Positions 22,423 to 36,500 are shown, counted from the first letter of the stretch. The stretch: DNA of 64,000 bases from Cristatella mucedo (GCA_009760855.2 WPIO01000107.1:1-64000), one strand, 5' to 3'. Notes: generated from the letters alone by a model not told the origin. Made by a program: numbers and translations.

Positions 22423-25400
22423 AAGACCTCGTTAAACTGCATGCACATGCACGATGAGCTTGGCAGTAGGCTGTTTAAGTAGCTGCCAAGAGATAAACAA
22501 ACCTCCTCAGTCCCATTAATCATACTATGTGACCACAACAGATGGGATCGCAAAGATTACACAAGATTAAAAGCCATCGCCTCAGACAGAAAACAGAAGC
22601 AAAGATGTAAGCTTTAATTGCCACCCACGTGTGAATACCTATGCAGCTTATGCCACGAGGACGGATCGCACTCTGCCAATAGCTAATGTTACGGGGTAAG
22701 TTCGAATGATGACGTGATCATAGGATTGAAGTTTAGCGTCGACGAACTGACCCCAAGTGGCAAGCCTTCCTAACCTCTCCGGGCCTGTCCTAGCTCTCCG
22801 AAAAGATCAGTGAATCTCGGGAGAATGGAACTCTCGCGTCACCAGATGCTAGGTAGGTAAAAACTGTTCAAGGCAGCTTATCAAATTCGTTCCAGTGTGT
22901 CAAGCTCATGCCCAGCAGAAGTAGTCTCATGATAACGGAGGCGTTTCGGAATACACACGACGTACCATCTGAATCGTTTCAAGGCAAAGAAAAAACTTGG
23001 GAGCAGCCGCTTTCTAATTGGGGACAAGGGTTCTTTGCTCAATGGTAGCTCCAACAGTCGAGATGCAAGACATATTGAGTTTAGGACTTGACCACAGAAA
23101 GCAATGTAAACTGTAAACCCGAGGATGTAGATATCAACATCGGAGTCCCCGAGTGTTAATCACGTCGCAAACCCTGTCAGTAGAGGACGTGAGGTTTTAA
23201 GAGTAACAAGTGAACTCTTTGATGACGAACAGGGCGTTTTACGACGCTTGGACAAGCACGGCAAAATACATGACAGGTGGGTAGAATCCTACTAACTTAG
23301 ATGCCTAGTAGTGAAGGATGCAAACTTGGAAGTCGATGCTTTGCTTGACTCTGAGTATCGGCTTGTCGCATACAAGTGGTGTGATGTGGCCACCGGGATG
23401 CTCTTGATATACGAACACCGAATCCCACAAGCTGGCATTAGGAGCTTGATTACTCAGGCGAGTGGACAAGAGCGAAGCGACATGGAAATGTCAAGAAAAT
23501 ATGTTTTAAGTGCGTGGATCAATTCTAAAAACATATTCCGTCCTAAGCAGGTAAGTATTCTTGCAATGTTATGTGGTATGTAAGTAGGCTGAAAGAAGGC
23601 ATACCTGTCTGGTAAGCAGATGTGGTTATCTGATAGGCTCCAATTTTCAGCTGGAACCATGGCTATTATGTAGAAGGAACACCAAATATGCCGAAACGAC
23701 CAATATTTGAGATTCAAATATGTTATTGCCTAACGCAGTGGCTTCGGCAATAATGTTTTGGCAGCTTTAATTTTTGTAACTTTGACAGTTGGCTGTCGTC
23801 TATATGTTTATATCTAGAGAACATGAAGCAAGAGAGCGAAAAGGGTCGACTATGTGGGATGCCTTACAAGAATCTTCGGCGATGTAGCATTGGACAAAGT
23901 AAGCAGACTAAATATGCTTTAGAGAATGCTTATTTAAGTGGTTAGTGCTGGCCTGCTAAAGGACAACGAGGGTCAAATACTAAAAGGTAACATACATAAG
24001 ATCGACGTTAATGATAGAGCAGCTGCTGAATGCATATTTCGACTAGTTAATTGCAAACAGAACACACTTCACGTGGACCTAATACAAGCTTTGGGCAAAA
24101 CACAAGAAGAACTAATCAGGGACCGTAGGTAACAAAAAGCCAACACAACATCAAGAGCATAGTTTTTTTAGCAAGCACTATCGTGATTTGGATTTCCTCG
24201 CTAGATACACAGAACCTCCTCAAAAGTCTCCTGCAGTGCACATAGTGGCGACATCTATCCGAGCGAGCCTCATTTGCATTGATAACAGGGCGAGCAAAGC
24301 TTCCTGCAATGACATTGAGGTAAACGCAGTGAATGCAAATCATAGGAACTGGAAAAGAATTCGAGCACAGTCGCAGACGATCAATTGTATGCAGCAGTAG
24401 TGACTGTCTAAACGGTAGCATGCAATCAGCATCCCTTCACTGGCTACGCCTACGTACAAGTGAATAAATCTTGGCTTCAGTGAGATGCCCAAAGGGGTGA
24501 GTAGATAAACTTGAACCAGGCCTGTATATATTATCATGCCGGTGGCAAAGTAGGCTGTCAATGTGGGACATCGTTTCAGTGCATGTACAAGAGGGAAGGC
24601 ATGGCAGAACATTCATGAGAACAGATCGGTCAACATAGGTTACTAAGAGCCAACGGATCAGCACAAGCATAGTTTTTACAGCACAGACATTCTCCAATTT
24701 GATTACCTTGTCAGATACACTGAGCACATACATGGGTTTTCTTCTACTCGCAGGGTGGAAATTTTTCACCATACGAGCCTCATATACATAGGTAACATGT
24801 CGAGCCAAGCATCCTGCTATTGGATTGAGGCGCTAGCAGTAATTTCAAATTGCACGAAATGCAAAAGCTCATGAGCGCAGTCGCACTGTCTTAACTGTAT
24901 ACACCAAAACTGACAGTTTGAACCGTTGCATGAAAGTGGCATCCCTTAGCTTCCTAATACTAATCACATGCATACAAATCTTAGCAACAGCGAGATGGGC
25001 AAGGAGTGACTACAACGAAGGAAACCAGGCATTCGTACGTCAAGATGCTGAAATCAAAGCATGCTAGTAAGGTGGAACCTCAGTCCACCGCAACATCAAG
25101 TACGACAGCGCAGGGTAGAACGTACATAAGGTGAATGGTCAAAAAAGATTAGCAGAAGAATTCATAGTGCGACTACTTTAGTGCACACAGAGCACAGTTT
25201 ACCAGAAAATAATACTTTCTTTGGTTCTAACAGCTGAAGAGTACATCAGTTAAATAGGTAACTAAGAGCCAACAGAACATTACGAGCATAGTTTTTTCAG
25301 CAGACATACTCTTCGGTATGCTTTCCTAGCCAGATGCACAGGATATTCAACAAAGTCAATTGCAGCACGAGTTGTGGTGAATGAGACCCAATGAGAGCCT

Positions 25401-26313
25401 CATATCCACGGGTGACAATTATTGCAAAGCGTCCTGCTACAGCAGTGAGGCACACGCTGGACATGCAAATCACACGAGCTGCCAAAGTTCATAAACAGAG
25501 TCGCACACGCTCATCTGTATTCACCAAGATTGTTAGCTAAGTTAGTTGCATGTAATTAGCTTCCCATAGCTGCATATTACTACATGCATGCATGTAATCC
25601 TTGGCAACAGTGAGATGCACGAACGGTTGAATGGAAGGGCGGGAACCAGGCCTATAAATATGAGGATGCAGATGGCATAGCAGGCTACCGAGGACAGACA
25701 TCGGTACACTGCATCTACAAGCAGGTACGGCAGATAGAACATAAATAAGGTCAACGTTCTAAATAAATTAGAGGCCGAATGAATAGTGCACCTACTGAGG
25801 TCCACACAGAATGCACTTTATATGGACCTAATACACACTTTAACGCAAAAACTTGAAGAACCGATCGATGCACATAGTTTAGGAACAGCCAACAGAGCCA
25901 CACGAGCATAATTCTTTCAGTAGACACTATTTTTGTTCGGCTGTCCTTGCCAGAATACCGAACATTCTCAATTGTCAACCGCATTGTGCATGGCTACAAA
26001 GGGTACCAGTGCGAGCCTCACATTCACTGGTAACAGGTCGAGCAAAGCTTCCTGCTATGTAAGTGAGACACAAGCAGTTAATGCAACTCACACGAACAGC
26101 GAAAGTTCATGAGCACAGTTGCTCACGATAAACTGTGTGCACCTGTACTGACAGTCTAAACGGTTGCATGCAATTAAAATTTCCTTGAAGGCTAATCTCA
26201 CAACGCATGCATTATTTCTTGGCCACAGTGACATGCACAAACGGTCTTCGTGGAAGGACGGCAAACGAAACCTGTATGTATTAGGATGCCGAAGTTAGAG
26301 CAGGAACAAGGGA
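22423..26313 (+). repeat. Array copy 6, lacking one monomer
   Basis: 3891 bp, which is 607 bp short. P covers about 22459-23987 and is one of the better preserved copies. Boxes lie near 24155 (A), 24663 (B), 25304 (C/D hybrid) and 25904 (E). The sequence enters the third box as monomer C (AACAGAACATTACGAGCATA) and leaves it as D (CAGCAGACATACTCTTCGGT). One monomer was therefore removed by recombination within the box. Confidence 0.9.
23311..23583 (+). pseudogene. Coding-like remnant in segment P, open in copy 6
   Basis: A 90-codon open frame that reads through to the splice-donor-like CAGGTAAGTAT at 23549-23559. Visible features are an acidic start (LEVDALLDSEYRLVAYKW), a DVATGMLLIYEHRIPQAG core, and a basic stretch before FRPKQ. 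In copies 2-5 the same frame is broken at the YKW(C) codons (stops). I do not recognise the family. It looks like a fossil exon of the element or gene that founded P. The frame upstream (GVLRRLDKHG) is in a different phase. Confidence 0.35.
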
Positions 26314-26993
26314 AAGACCTCGTTAAATTGCATGCACATGCACGATGAGCTTGGCAGTAGGCTGTTTAAGTAGCTGCCAAGAGATAAACAAACCTCCTCA
26401 GTCCCAGCAATCCTACTATGTGACCACAACAGATAGGATCGCAGAGATTACAAAAGGTTAACATCCATCGCCTCATACTGAAAACAGAAGCAAATATGTA
26501 AGCTTTAATTGCCACCCACGTGTGAATACCCACGCAGCTTATGCCACGAGGACGGATTGCACTCTGCCAATAGCTAATGTTACAGAGTAAGTTCGAATGA
26601 TGACGTGAGGATAAGACTGAAGTTAAGCCACGACGAACTGAAGCCAAGTGGCAAGCCTTCCTAATCTCTCCGGGCTTTTCCTAGCTCTCCGAAAAGATCA
26701 GTGAATCCTGGGAGAATGGAATTCTCCTGTGACCAGATGCCAAATAGGTAAAAAGTGTACAAGGCAGCTTATCAAAGTCGTTCCAGTGTTTCAAGCTCAT
26801 GCGGATCAGAAGTAGTCTCATGATAACGGAGGCGTTTCGGAATGCACATGATGTGCCATCTGAATCGTTTCAAGGCAAAGAAAAAACTTGGGAGCAGCCG
26901 CTTTCTAACTGTGGACGAGGGTACTTTGCTTCATAGTAGCTCCAACAGTCGAGATACAAAACTAATTGAGTTTAGGACTGGACCAAAAAAGCA

Positions 26994-27185
26994 ATGAAGA
27001 CTGTAAACCCGAGGATATATAGATCGACATCGGAGTCCACGAGTGTTAATCACGTCGCAAATCCTGTCAGTAGAGGATATGAGGTTTTACGAGTAAGAAG
27101 TGAACAGTTTGATGGTGAACAGGGCGTTTTACGACGCTTGGACAAGCACGGGAAAATAACTGACAGGTGGGTAGAATCCCACTAA
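26994..27185 (+). pseudogene. Coding-like remnant in segment P (left part, copy 7)
   Basis: A 63-codon open frame containing PVSRGYEVLRVRSEQF and GVLRRLDKHGKITDRWVESH, then a stop. Copy 9 (33996-34244 and on) shows the same frame extended upstream (PSESFQGKGKRSS) with one stop between. It is out of phase with the next stretch at 27191, so any original gene has suffered a frameshift or lost an intron here. No recognised domain. Confidence 0.3.
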
Positions 27186-27190
27186 CTTAG

Positions 27191-27775
27191 ATGCCTAGTA
27201 GTGAAGGATACAAACTTGAAGTCGATGCTTTGCTTGACTCTGAGTATCGGCTGGTCGCATACAAGTGGTGTGATGTGGCCACCGGGATAGTCATGATATA
27301 CAAACACCGAATTCCAAAAGCTGGCTTAAAGAGCCTGATTGCTCAGGCCGGTGATCAAGAGCAAAGTCATATGGAAATGTCAAGACACGATGTTACATGT
27401 GCGTAGACCAATTCTATTATTACATTCCGTCCGAAGCCGGTAAGAATACCTGCAATGTTACGTGGTATGTAAGTAGGCTGAAAGAAGGCATATCTGTCTG
27501 GTAAGCAGATGTGGTCGTCTAATAGGCTCCAATTTTCAGCTGGAAACATAGCTATTATGCAGAAAGAACACAAAGTACGCCGAAAAGGCCGATTGTTGAG
27601 ATTTAAATATGTAATTGCCAAACGCAGTGGCTTCGGCCATAACCTTTTGGCAGCTATATTTGTTTCACTTCGACAGTTGGCTATCATCTATAGGTTGTTA
27701 CCAGAAGAACATAAAGCAAGAGAGAGAAAACGGTCGACTATGCGGGAGGCCCCACAGGAATCTTCGGCGATGTAG
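27191..27775 (+). pseudogene. Coding-like remnant in segment P (right part, copy 7)
   Basis: One phase holds two open stretches, 27191-27406 and 27509-27775. They are separated by three in-frame stops in the interval that begins at the donor-like site, here changed to CCGGTAAGAAT. The first part reads DSEYRLVAYKWCDVATG and HRIPKAGLKSLIAQAG. The second reads KQMWSSNRLQFSAGNIAIMQ, KVRRKGRLLRFKYVIAKRSG and LRQLAIIYRLLPEEHKARER, basic and helical in character. The stops may mark an intron or simple decay. I cannot assign a family; a transposon protein is one possibility, without direct support. Confidence 0.35.
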
Positions 27776-28129
27776 CATTGGACGAAGTAAGCAAACTAAA
27801 TATGCTTTAGAGAAAGCTTTATTAAGTTGTTAGTGCTGGCCCGCTTAAGGACAACGAGGGTTATATACTAAAAGGTAACATACATAAGGTCAGCGTTCAT
27901 GATAGAGCAGCTGCTGAATGCATATTTCGACTAGTTAATTGCAAACAGAACACACTTCACGTGGACTTCATACAAGCTTTAGGCAAAACACTAGAAGAAC
28001 TAATCAGCGACCATCGGTAACAAAAAGCCAACAGAACAAAAAGAGCATAGTGTTTTTAGCAGGCACAATCTTGATTTGGATTACCTTGCTTGATACACAG
28101 AACCTCCCCAAAAGTCTTCAGCAGCCTAC

Positions 28130-28546
28130 ATGGTGGCGATTTCTATCCGAGCGAGCCTCATTTGCATTGGTAAGAGGGCGAGCGAAGCTTCCTGCTATGA
28201 CATTGAGGTAAACGTAGTGAATGCAAATCATAGGAACTGGAAAAGAAATTGGGCACAGTCGCACACGATCAATTGTATGCAGCAGGAGTGTCTGTCTAAA
28301 TGGTACCTTCCAATCAGATTCCCTTCTCTGGCTATGCCTACCTACATGCGTATAATTCTTGGCTTCAATGAGATGTACAAAGGGGTAAGTAGAAGAACTG
28401 GAACCAGGCCTGTATATATTATCATGCCGGAGGAAAAGCAGGCTGTCAATGTGGGACACCGTTACACTGCATCTACGAGTGGAAAGGCGTGGCAGAACCT
28501 GCAGGAGAACAGGTCGGTCAACATAGGTTACTTAGAGCCAAAGTAA
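28130..28546 (+). other. 138-codon sense open frame in monomer A (copy 7)
   Basis: Spans most of monomer A and reads for example RASLICIGKRASEASCYDIE and EKQAVNVGHRYTASTSGKAW. Parts of this frame are open in monomer A of other copies but interrupted by stops there. It overlaps the antisense frame of the same monomer, so at most one could be real. Probably chance. Confidence 0.15.
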
Positions 28547-30816
28547 CATCACAAGCATAGTTTTAACAGCAGAGACATTCTCCAATTCGATTACCTTGTC
28601 AGATACACAGAACACATACATGGGTCTTCTGCTGCTCGCAGGGTGGAAAATTTTCACCATACGAGCCTTACCTCCATGGGTAACAGGTCGAGCAAAGCCT
28701 CCAGCTATAGCATTGAGACACTAGCAGTAAGTTCAAATTGCGCGAAATGCGAAAGCTTATGAGCACAGTCGCACTGGCTCAACTGTATGCCCCAGAATTG
28801 ACAGTTTAAAACGTTGATTGAAATAGGCATCCCTTTGCTTCATGATACTAATTGCATGTGTACAAAGCTTAGCATCAGCAAGATGGGCAAGGAGTGAGTA
28901 CAAGGACAGAAACCAGGCTGTATACGTGAGCATGCTGAAAGCAAAGCATGCTAGCAAGGTGGGACCTCAGTACACAGCAACAGCAAGTACGATGGCGCGG
29001 GGTAGAAGGTACATAAGTTGAATGGTCAAAAAAGATTAGCCGCAGAATTCACAGTGCGACTAATTTAGTGCACACAGAGCACAGGTTAGCAGAAAATAAT
29101 ACTTGCTTAGGTGCTAACACTGGAAGAACACATCAGTTAACAAAGGTTACTAAGAGCCAACGGAACATTACAAGTATAGCTTTTACAGCAGACACATTCT
29201 TCATTTTGATTACCTTATCAGATACGCTGAACCTCGACAGTGGTCTTCTGGTGCTCACAGGGTGGAAAATGCTAACCATATTAGTCTCATATCCAAGGGT
29301 AACAGGTCGAGCCAAGCATCCTGCTATGGGATTGAGGCACTAGCGGCAATTTCAAATTGCACGAAATGCGAAGGCTCATGAGCAGTGTTTCCCCGCTACA
29401 TCTGCATTCACCAGAATAGACAGTCTGAACGGTTGCATGATTATGGTATCTCTTTGCTTCTTTTTACTACTTGCATGCATACATTTCTAAGCAACAGTAA
29501 GATGCACAAGGGGTTAGTACAAGGACGGAAACTAGGCACGTATATATGGGGATGCCGTAAGCAAAGCATGCTGGAAAGATGAGACCTCGGCTCACTGCAT
29601 CTGCAAGCACGACTGGGTGGGGTCGACCATACAAAATGGTCGAAAAAGATTAGCAGCAGCATTCTATGTGTGCCAACGCCAGTGTACACAGAACCGGCGT
29701 TACCAGGAAATAATACTTCGTTTGGGGCAAACTTTCAAGGAACACATCGGTTAACATAGGTCACGAACAGCCAACTGGACCACATGAGCATATTTTTTTC
29801 AGCACAAGTACTCTTCGGTTGGCTTTCCTGGTCAAATGCATAGGATATCCAAAAAAGGCTACTGCAGCACGAACGGTTGCGAATGCGACCCAATGAGAGC
29901 CTCATATCCACGGGTGACAATTAAAGCAAAGCTCCTGCCACAGCAGGTAGGCACAAGCTGGACATGCTAATCACATGCGCTGCTAAAGCTCATAAACAAA
30001 GTCGTACGAGCTCAACTGCATTCACCAAGATTGTCAGCTAAGACAGTTGCATGCAATCAGCTTCCCTTAGCTGGATATTCCTACATGCATGTATGTAATC
30101 CTTGGCAACAGTGAGATGCACGAACGGTTGAGTGGAAGGACGGGAACCAGGCCTTTAAATGTGAGTTTGCAGATGGTATAGCAGGCTACCAAGGACAGCC
30201 CTAGGTACAATGCTTCTACAAGCACGTACGGCGGGTAGAACCTAAATTAGGTCAACGTTCAAAATAGATTAGAGGCCGAATGAATAGTGCAACTACTTAA
30301 GTGCACACAGAATACACTTTACATGGACCTAATACACATTTTAATGGAAACTCTTTAAGAACCGATGAGTCAATATAGTTTAGGAACAGCCAACAGAGCC
30401 ACACGAGCATAGGTTTTCAGTAGACACAACTTTTGCTCGGCTGTCTTTGGCAGAAGTACTAAACATTCTCAATTGTCATCAGCATTATGCATGGCTACAA
30501 AGGGTACCAGTGCGAGCATCACATCCACTGGTAACAGGTCGAGCAAAGCTTCCTGCTATGTAAATGAGACACACAGCAGTAAATGCAAATCGCACGAACT
30601 GCGAAAGCTCATGAGCACAGTCGCTCACGATAAACTGTGTGCGCCTGTAGTGAGACTCTAAACGGTTGCATGCAATTAGAATCCCCTTAAAGGCAAATCG
30701 TACAATGCATGCGTTAATCCTTGGCAACAGTGACATTCACAAACGGGGTGTAAGGAAAGACTGGAAACGAAACCTGTATGTATTAGGATGCCGAATTTAG
30801 AGCAGGCGACAATGGA

Positions 30817-33537
30817 AAGACCTTGTTAAACTGCATGTACATGCACGATGAGCTTAGCAGTAGGCCGTTTAAGTAGCTGCCAAGAGATAAACAAATCTCC
30901 TCAGTCCCAGTAATCCTACTATGTGACCACAACAGATGGGATCGCAAAGATTACACAAGATAAACAGCTATCGACTTAGACTAAAACAGAAGCAAAGATG
31001 TAAGCTTTAATTGCCACCCTCGTGTGAATACCCACGCAGCTTATGCCACGAGGAAGGATGGCACTCTGCCAATAGCTAATGTTACGGGGCAAGTTTGAAT
31101 GATGACGTGAGCATAAGACTGAAGTTAAGGTCCGACGAACTGACGCTGAGTGGCAAGCCTTCTTAACCTCTTCCTAACATCGTTACACTACATCTACGAG
31201 AGGCAAGGCATGGCAGAACATTTATGAAACCAGATCGGTCATCATAGGTTACAAAGAGCCAACGGAACAGCACAAGCATACTTTTTACAGCAGAGGCATC
31301 CTCTAATTTGATTACCTTGTCAGATACATAGAGCACATACATGGCCTTCTGCTGCTCGCAGGGTGGAAAGTTTTTACCATACGAGCCTCATATACATGGG
31401 TAATATGTCGAACCAAGCATCCTGCTATAGGATTAAGGCGGTAGCAGTAGTTTCAAATTGCACGAAATGCAAAAGCTCATGAGTGCAGTCGCACTGGCTC
31501 AACTGTGTGCACCAGTAATGACAGTTTAAACCGTTGCATGAAAGTGGCATCCCATAGCTTCCTTATACTAATAGCATGCATACAATTCTTAGCAACAGCG
31601 AGATGCACAAGGTGTGATTACAATGACGGAAACCAAGCATGTGTACGTCAGGATGCTAAAAGCAAAGCCTGCTAGTAAGGTGGGACCTCAGTCCACCGCA
31701 ACGTCTAGTACGATGGCGCGGGGTACAACATACATAAGGTGAATGGTCAAACAAGATTAGCAGCAGAATTCTTAGTGCGACTACTTTAGTGCACATAGAG
31801 CACAGGCTACCAGGAAATAATACTTGCTTTGGTGCTAACAGTTGAAAAATACATCGGTTAACATTGGTTACTACGAGCCGACAGAACATTACGAGCATAT
31901 TGTTTACAGCAGACACATTCTTCATTTGGATTACCTTGTCAGATACACAGAACTTCTACGTTAGGATCCTGCTGCTCGCAGGGTAGAAAGAGCTAACCAT
32001 ATGAGCCTCATATCCATGGGTAACAGGTCAAGCCAAGCATCCTGCTATGGGATTGAGGCACTAGCAGTAAATTCAAATTGCACGAAATGCAAAAGCTCAT
32101 GAGCGTAGTTTCACCCCTTCAACTTTTTTCACCAGAAGTGACAGTCTAAACGGTTGCATGAATATGGCATATTTTTGCTTCTTTTTTCTACTTGCATGCA
32201 TACATTTCTTAGCAACAGTGAAATGCACAAGGGGTTAGTACAAGGACAGAAACTAGGCACGTATATATGGGGATGCCGAAAGAAAAGCATGCTGGCAAGA
32301 TGAGATCTCGGTTCACTGCATCTACAAGCACTATCAAGCAGGGTACACCATACATAATGGTCAAAAAAGATTAGCAGCAGCAGTCTATGTGTGACTATGC
32401 AAGTGCACACAGAACCCACGTTACCAGGAAGTAATACTACGTTCGGGGCAAACACTCAAAGAACACATCGGTTAACATAGGTCATGAACAGCCAACCGAA
32501 CCAAACGAGCAAAGTTTTTTCAGCAGACGTACTCTTCGGTTGGCTTTCCTAGCCAGATGCGCAGGATATCCAATAAAGTCTATTGCAGCACGAGTTGTGA
32601 AAATGCGACCCAATAAGAGCCTGATATCCACGGTAGACAAGTAATGCAAAGCCTCCTGCTACAGCAGTGAGGCACACGCTGGACATGCAAATCACACGAG
32701 CTGCCAAAGATCATAAACACAGTCGTACACGCTCAACTGTATTCACCAGGATTGCCAGCTAAGTTAGTTGCATGCAATTAGCTTCCCTTAGCTGGATATT
32801 CCTACATGCATGCGTGTAGTCCTCGGCAACAGTGAGATGCACGAACAGTTGATTGGAACGACGGGAACCAGGCATATAAATATGAGGATGCAGATGGCAT
32901 AGCGGGCTACCAAGGACAGACCTAGGTACACTGTATCTACAAGCACGTACGGCGGATAGAACATAAATAAGGTCATGTTCAAAATAGATTAGAGGCACAA
33001 TGAATAGTGCAACTACTTAAGTGCACACAGAATACACTTTACATGGACCTAATACACCTTTTAACGAAAACACTTGAAGAACCGATCGGTCGACATAGTT
33101 TAGGAACAGCCAATAGAGCAACACAAACATAATTTTTTTCAGTTGACACCTTATTTGTTCGGCCGTCCTCTCCAGAATAACCAAACATTCTCAATTGTCG
33201 ACCGCATTATGCATAGCTACAAAGAGTAACCGTGCGAGCCTCACATTCACTGGTAACAGGTCGAGCGAAGCTTCCTGCTATGTAAATGAGACACAAGCAG
33301 TAAATGCTAATCACACGAACTGCAAAAGCTCATGAGCATAGTTGTTCACGATAAACCGTGTGCACCTGTAGTAACAGTCTAAATGGTTGGATGCAATCAT
33401 AGTCTCTTTGAAGGCAAATCCTACAACGCATGCATTAATCCTTGGCAACAGCGATTTGCACAAACAGGTTGTGATGAAGGACTGGAAACGAATCCTCTAT
33501 TTATTAGGATGCCGATGATTGACCAGGCGACAAGGGA
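30817..33537 (+). repeat. Array copy 8, large internal deletion
   Basis: Only 2721 bp. At about 31170-31176 the sequence jumps from unit position 354 (AGCCTTCTTAACCTCTTCC) to unit position 2144 (ACATCGTTACACTACATCTA), removing most of P and most of monomer A (about 1.78 kb). Remaining boxes lie near 31273 (B), 31902 (C), 32507 (D) and 33124 (E). Little homology exists at the junction, so this looks like end joining and not unequal crossing-over between monomers. Confidence 0.9.
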
Positions 33538-36500
33538 AAGACCTCGTTAGACTGCATGCACAGTCACGATGAGCTTGGCACTAGGCTGTTTAAGTAGCTG
33601 CGAAGAGATAAGCAAACCTCCTCAGTCCCATCAGTCCCACTATGTGACCACAACAGATGGGATCGCAGAGATTACAAAAGGTTAACATCCATTGCCTGTG
33701 ACTGAAAACAGAAGCAAAGATGTAAGCTTTAATTGCCACCCACGTGTGAATACCAACGCAGCTTATGCCACGAGGATGGATTGCACTCTGCCAATAGCTA
33801 ATGTTACAGGGTAAGTTCGAATGATGACGTGAGCATAGGACTGAAGTTAAGCGTCGACGAACTGACGCCGTGTGGCAAGCCTTGCTAACATCTCCGAGCC
33901 TTACCAAGCTCTCCGAAAAGTTCAGTGAATCCTGGTATAATGGAACTCTCGTGTCACCAGATTGCAGGTAGGTAAAAACTGTACAAGGCACCTTATTGAA
34001 GTCGTTTCAGTGTGTCAACCTCACGCCCAGCAGAAGTAGTCTCATGACAACGGAGACGTTTTGGTATGCACATGATGAACCATCTGAATCGTTTCAAGGC
34101 AAAGGAAAACGTAGCAGCAGCTGCTTCCTCATTGGGGACGAGGGTTCGTTGCTCCATGGTATCTCCAATAGTCGAGATACAAAACATATTAAATTTAGGA
34201 CTGGACCACAAAAAGCAATGAAAACTGTAAACCCGAGGATTTAGAGATCGAAATCGGAGTCCACGAGTGTTAATCACGTCGCGAACCCTGTCAGTAGAGG
34301 ATATGAGGTTTTACGAGTAACAAGTGAACGGTTTGATGACGGACAGGGCGTTTTACGACGCCTTGACAAACACGGGAAAATAACTGACAGGTGTGTAGAA
34401 TCCCACTAACTTAGATGCCCAGTAGTGAAGGATATAAACTTGAAGTCTATGCTTTGCTTGACTCTGAGTATCGGATGGTCGCGAACAAGTTGTTTGATGT
34501 TGCCACCAGGATTCTCTTGATATAAAAACACTATATCCCATAGGCTGGCTTAAAGAGCCTGAATGCTCAGGCCGGTGGAAAAGAGCAAAGGGACATGGAA
34601 TTTTCAAGATTTAGATGTTGTAAGTGCGTGGAATAGTTCTATTATTAAATTCCGTCCTAAGCAGGTAAGAATACCTGCAATGTTATGTTTTAGGTAGTTA
34701 GGCTGAATGAAGGCATACCTGTCTGGTAAGGAGATGTGGTCATCTAATAGGCTCCATATTTCAGCTGGAAACATAGCTATTATGCAGAAAGAACACCAAG
34801 TACGCCGAAAAGGCCGATTGTTGGTAGTTAAATATGTAATTGCCAAACGCTGTGGCTTTGGCCATAGTCTTTTGGCAGCTATATTTGTTTAACTTCGACA
34901 GTTGGCTGTCGTCTATAGGTTTTTACCAGAAGAACATGAAGCAAGAGAGCGAAAACGGTATACTATGTGGGATGCCTACCAGGAATCTTCGGCGATGTAG
35001 GATTGGACAAAGTAAGCAGACTAAATATGCTTTAGAGAAAGCTTTAGTAAGTGCTTAGTGCTGGCCTGCTTAAGGATCACGAGGGTTAAATACTAAAAGG
35101 TAACATAGAAAAGGTCGACGTTCATGATAGAGCAGCTGCTGAATGCATATTTCGACTAGTTAAATGCAAACAGAACACATTTCACGTGGACCTAATACAA
35201 GCTTTCGGAGAAACAATAGAAGAACTAATCAGGGACCATAGGTAACAAAAAGCCAACACAACATCAGGAGCATAGTTTTTCTAGCAGGCACTATCTTGAT
35301 TTGAATTACGTTGCTAGATGCACATAACCTCCCTAAAAGTCTCCTGTAGCGCACATGGTGGCGAATTCTATCCGAGCGAGCCTCATTTGCATTGGTAACC
35401 GGGCGAGCTAAGCTTCCTGCTATGACATTGAGGTAAACGCAGTGAATGCAAATCATAGGAACTGGAAAAGAATTTGGGCACAGTCGCACACGACCAATTG
35501 TATGCAGCCGGAGTGACTGTCTAGACGGTAGCTTGCAATCAGCATCCCTTCTCTGGCTATGCCTACCTACATGTGTATAATCCTTGGCTTAAGTGAGATG
35601 CACAAAGGGGTGAGTAGAAGAACTAGAACCAGGCCTGTATATATTATCACGCCGGAGGCAAAGCAGGCTGTCAATGTGGGACATCGTTACACTGCATCTA
35701 CAAGTGGGAAGGCGTGGCAGAACATCCATAAGAACACATCGGTCTACATAGGTTACTAAGAGCCAACGGAACATCACAAGCATAGCTTTTACAGCAGACA
35801 TTCACCAATTTGATTACCTTGTCAGATACACAGAACACATACATGGGTCTTCTGCTGCTCGCAGGGTGGAAAGTTTTCACCATACGAGACTCATATTTAT
35901 GGGTAACAGGTCGAGCCAAGCATCCTGCTATAGGATTGAGGCGCTAGCAGTAATTTCAAATTGCAATAAATGCGAAAGCTCATGAGCAGAGTCCCACACT
36001 CTCAACTGTACGCACCAGAAGTGACAATTTAAACTGTTGCATGAAATTGGCATCCCTTTACTTCCTAAAACTAATTGCATGCGTAAAAATCTTAGCAACA
36101 GCGAGATGGCAAGGAGTGAGTACAAGGACGGAAACCAGGCATGTGCACGTCAGGATGCTGAAAGCAGAGCATGCTAGTAAGGTGGGACCTCAGTACACTG
36201 CAATATCAAGTACGATGGCGCGGGGTAGAACATACATAAGGTGAATGGTCAAAAAAGATTAGCAGCAGAATTCTTAGTGCGACTACTTTAATGCACACAG
36301 AGGACAGGTTACCAGGAAATAATACTTGCTTTGGTGCTAACAGTTGAAGAATACATCGGTTAACATAGGTTACAAAGAGCCAACGGAACATTACGAGCAT
36401 ATTTTTTACAGCAGAAACATTCTTCATTTTGATTATCTTGTCAGATACACAGAACTTCAACATGGCTATTCTGCTGCTCGCAGGGTGGAAAAAGCTAACC

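Larger units (their letters stand above)
26314..30816 (+). repeat. Array copy 7
   Basis: Full-length unit, 4503 bp. P covers about 26350-27875. Boxes lie near 28043 (A), 28552 (B), 29171 (C), 29786 (D) and 30405 (E). It is visibly more diverged from copies 1-6 than those are from each other, and it starts the right-hand, less homogenised part of the array. It has the longest coding-like stretches of segment P. Confidence 0.92.
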
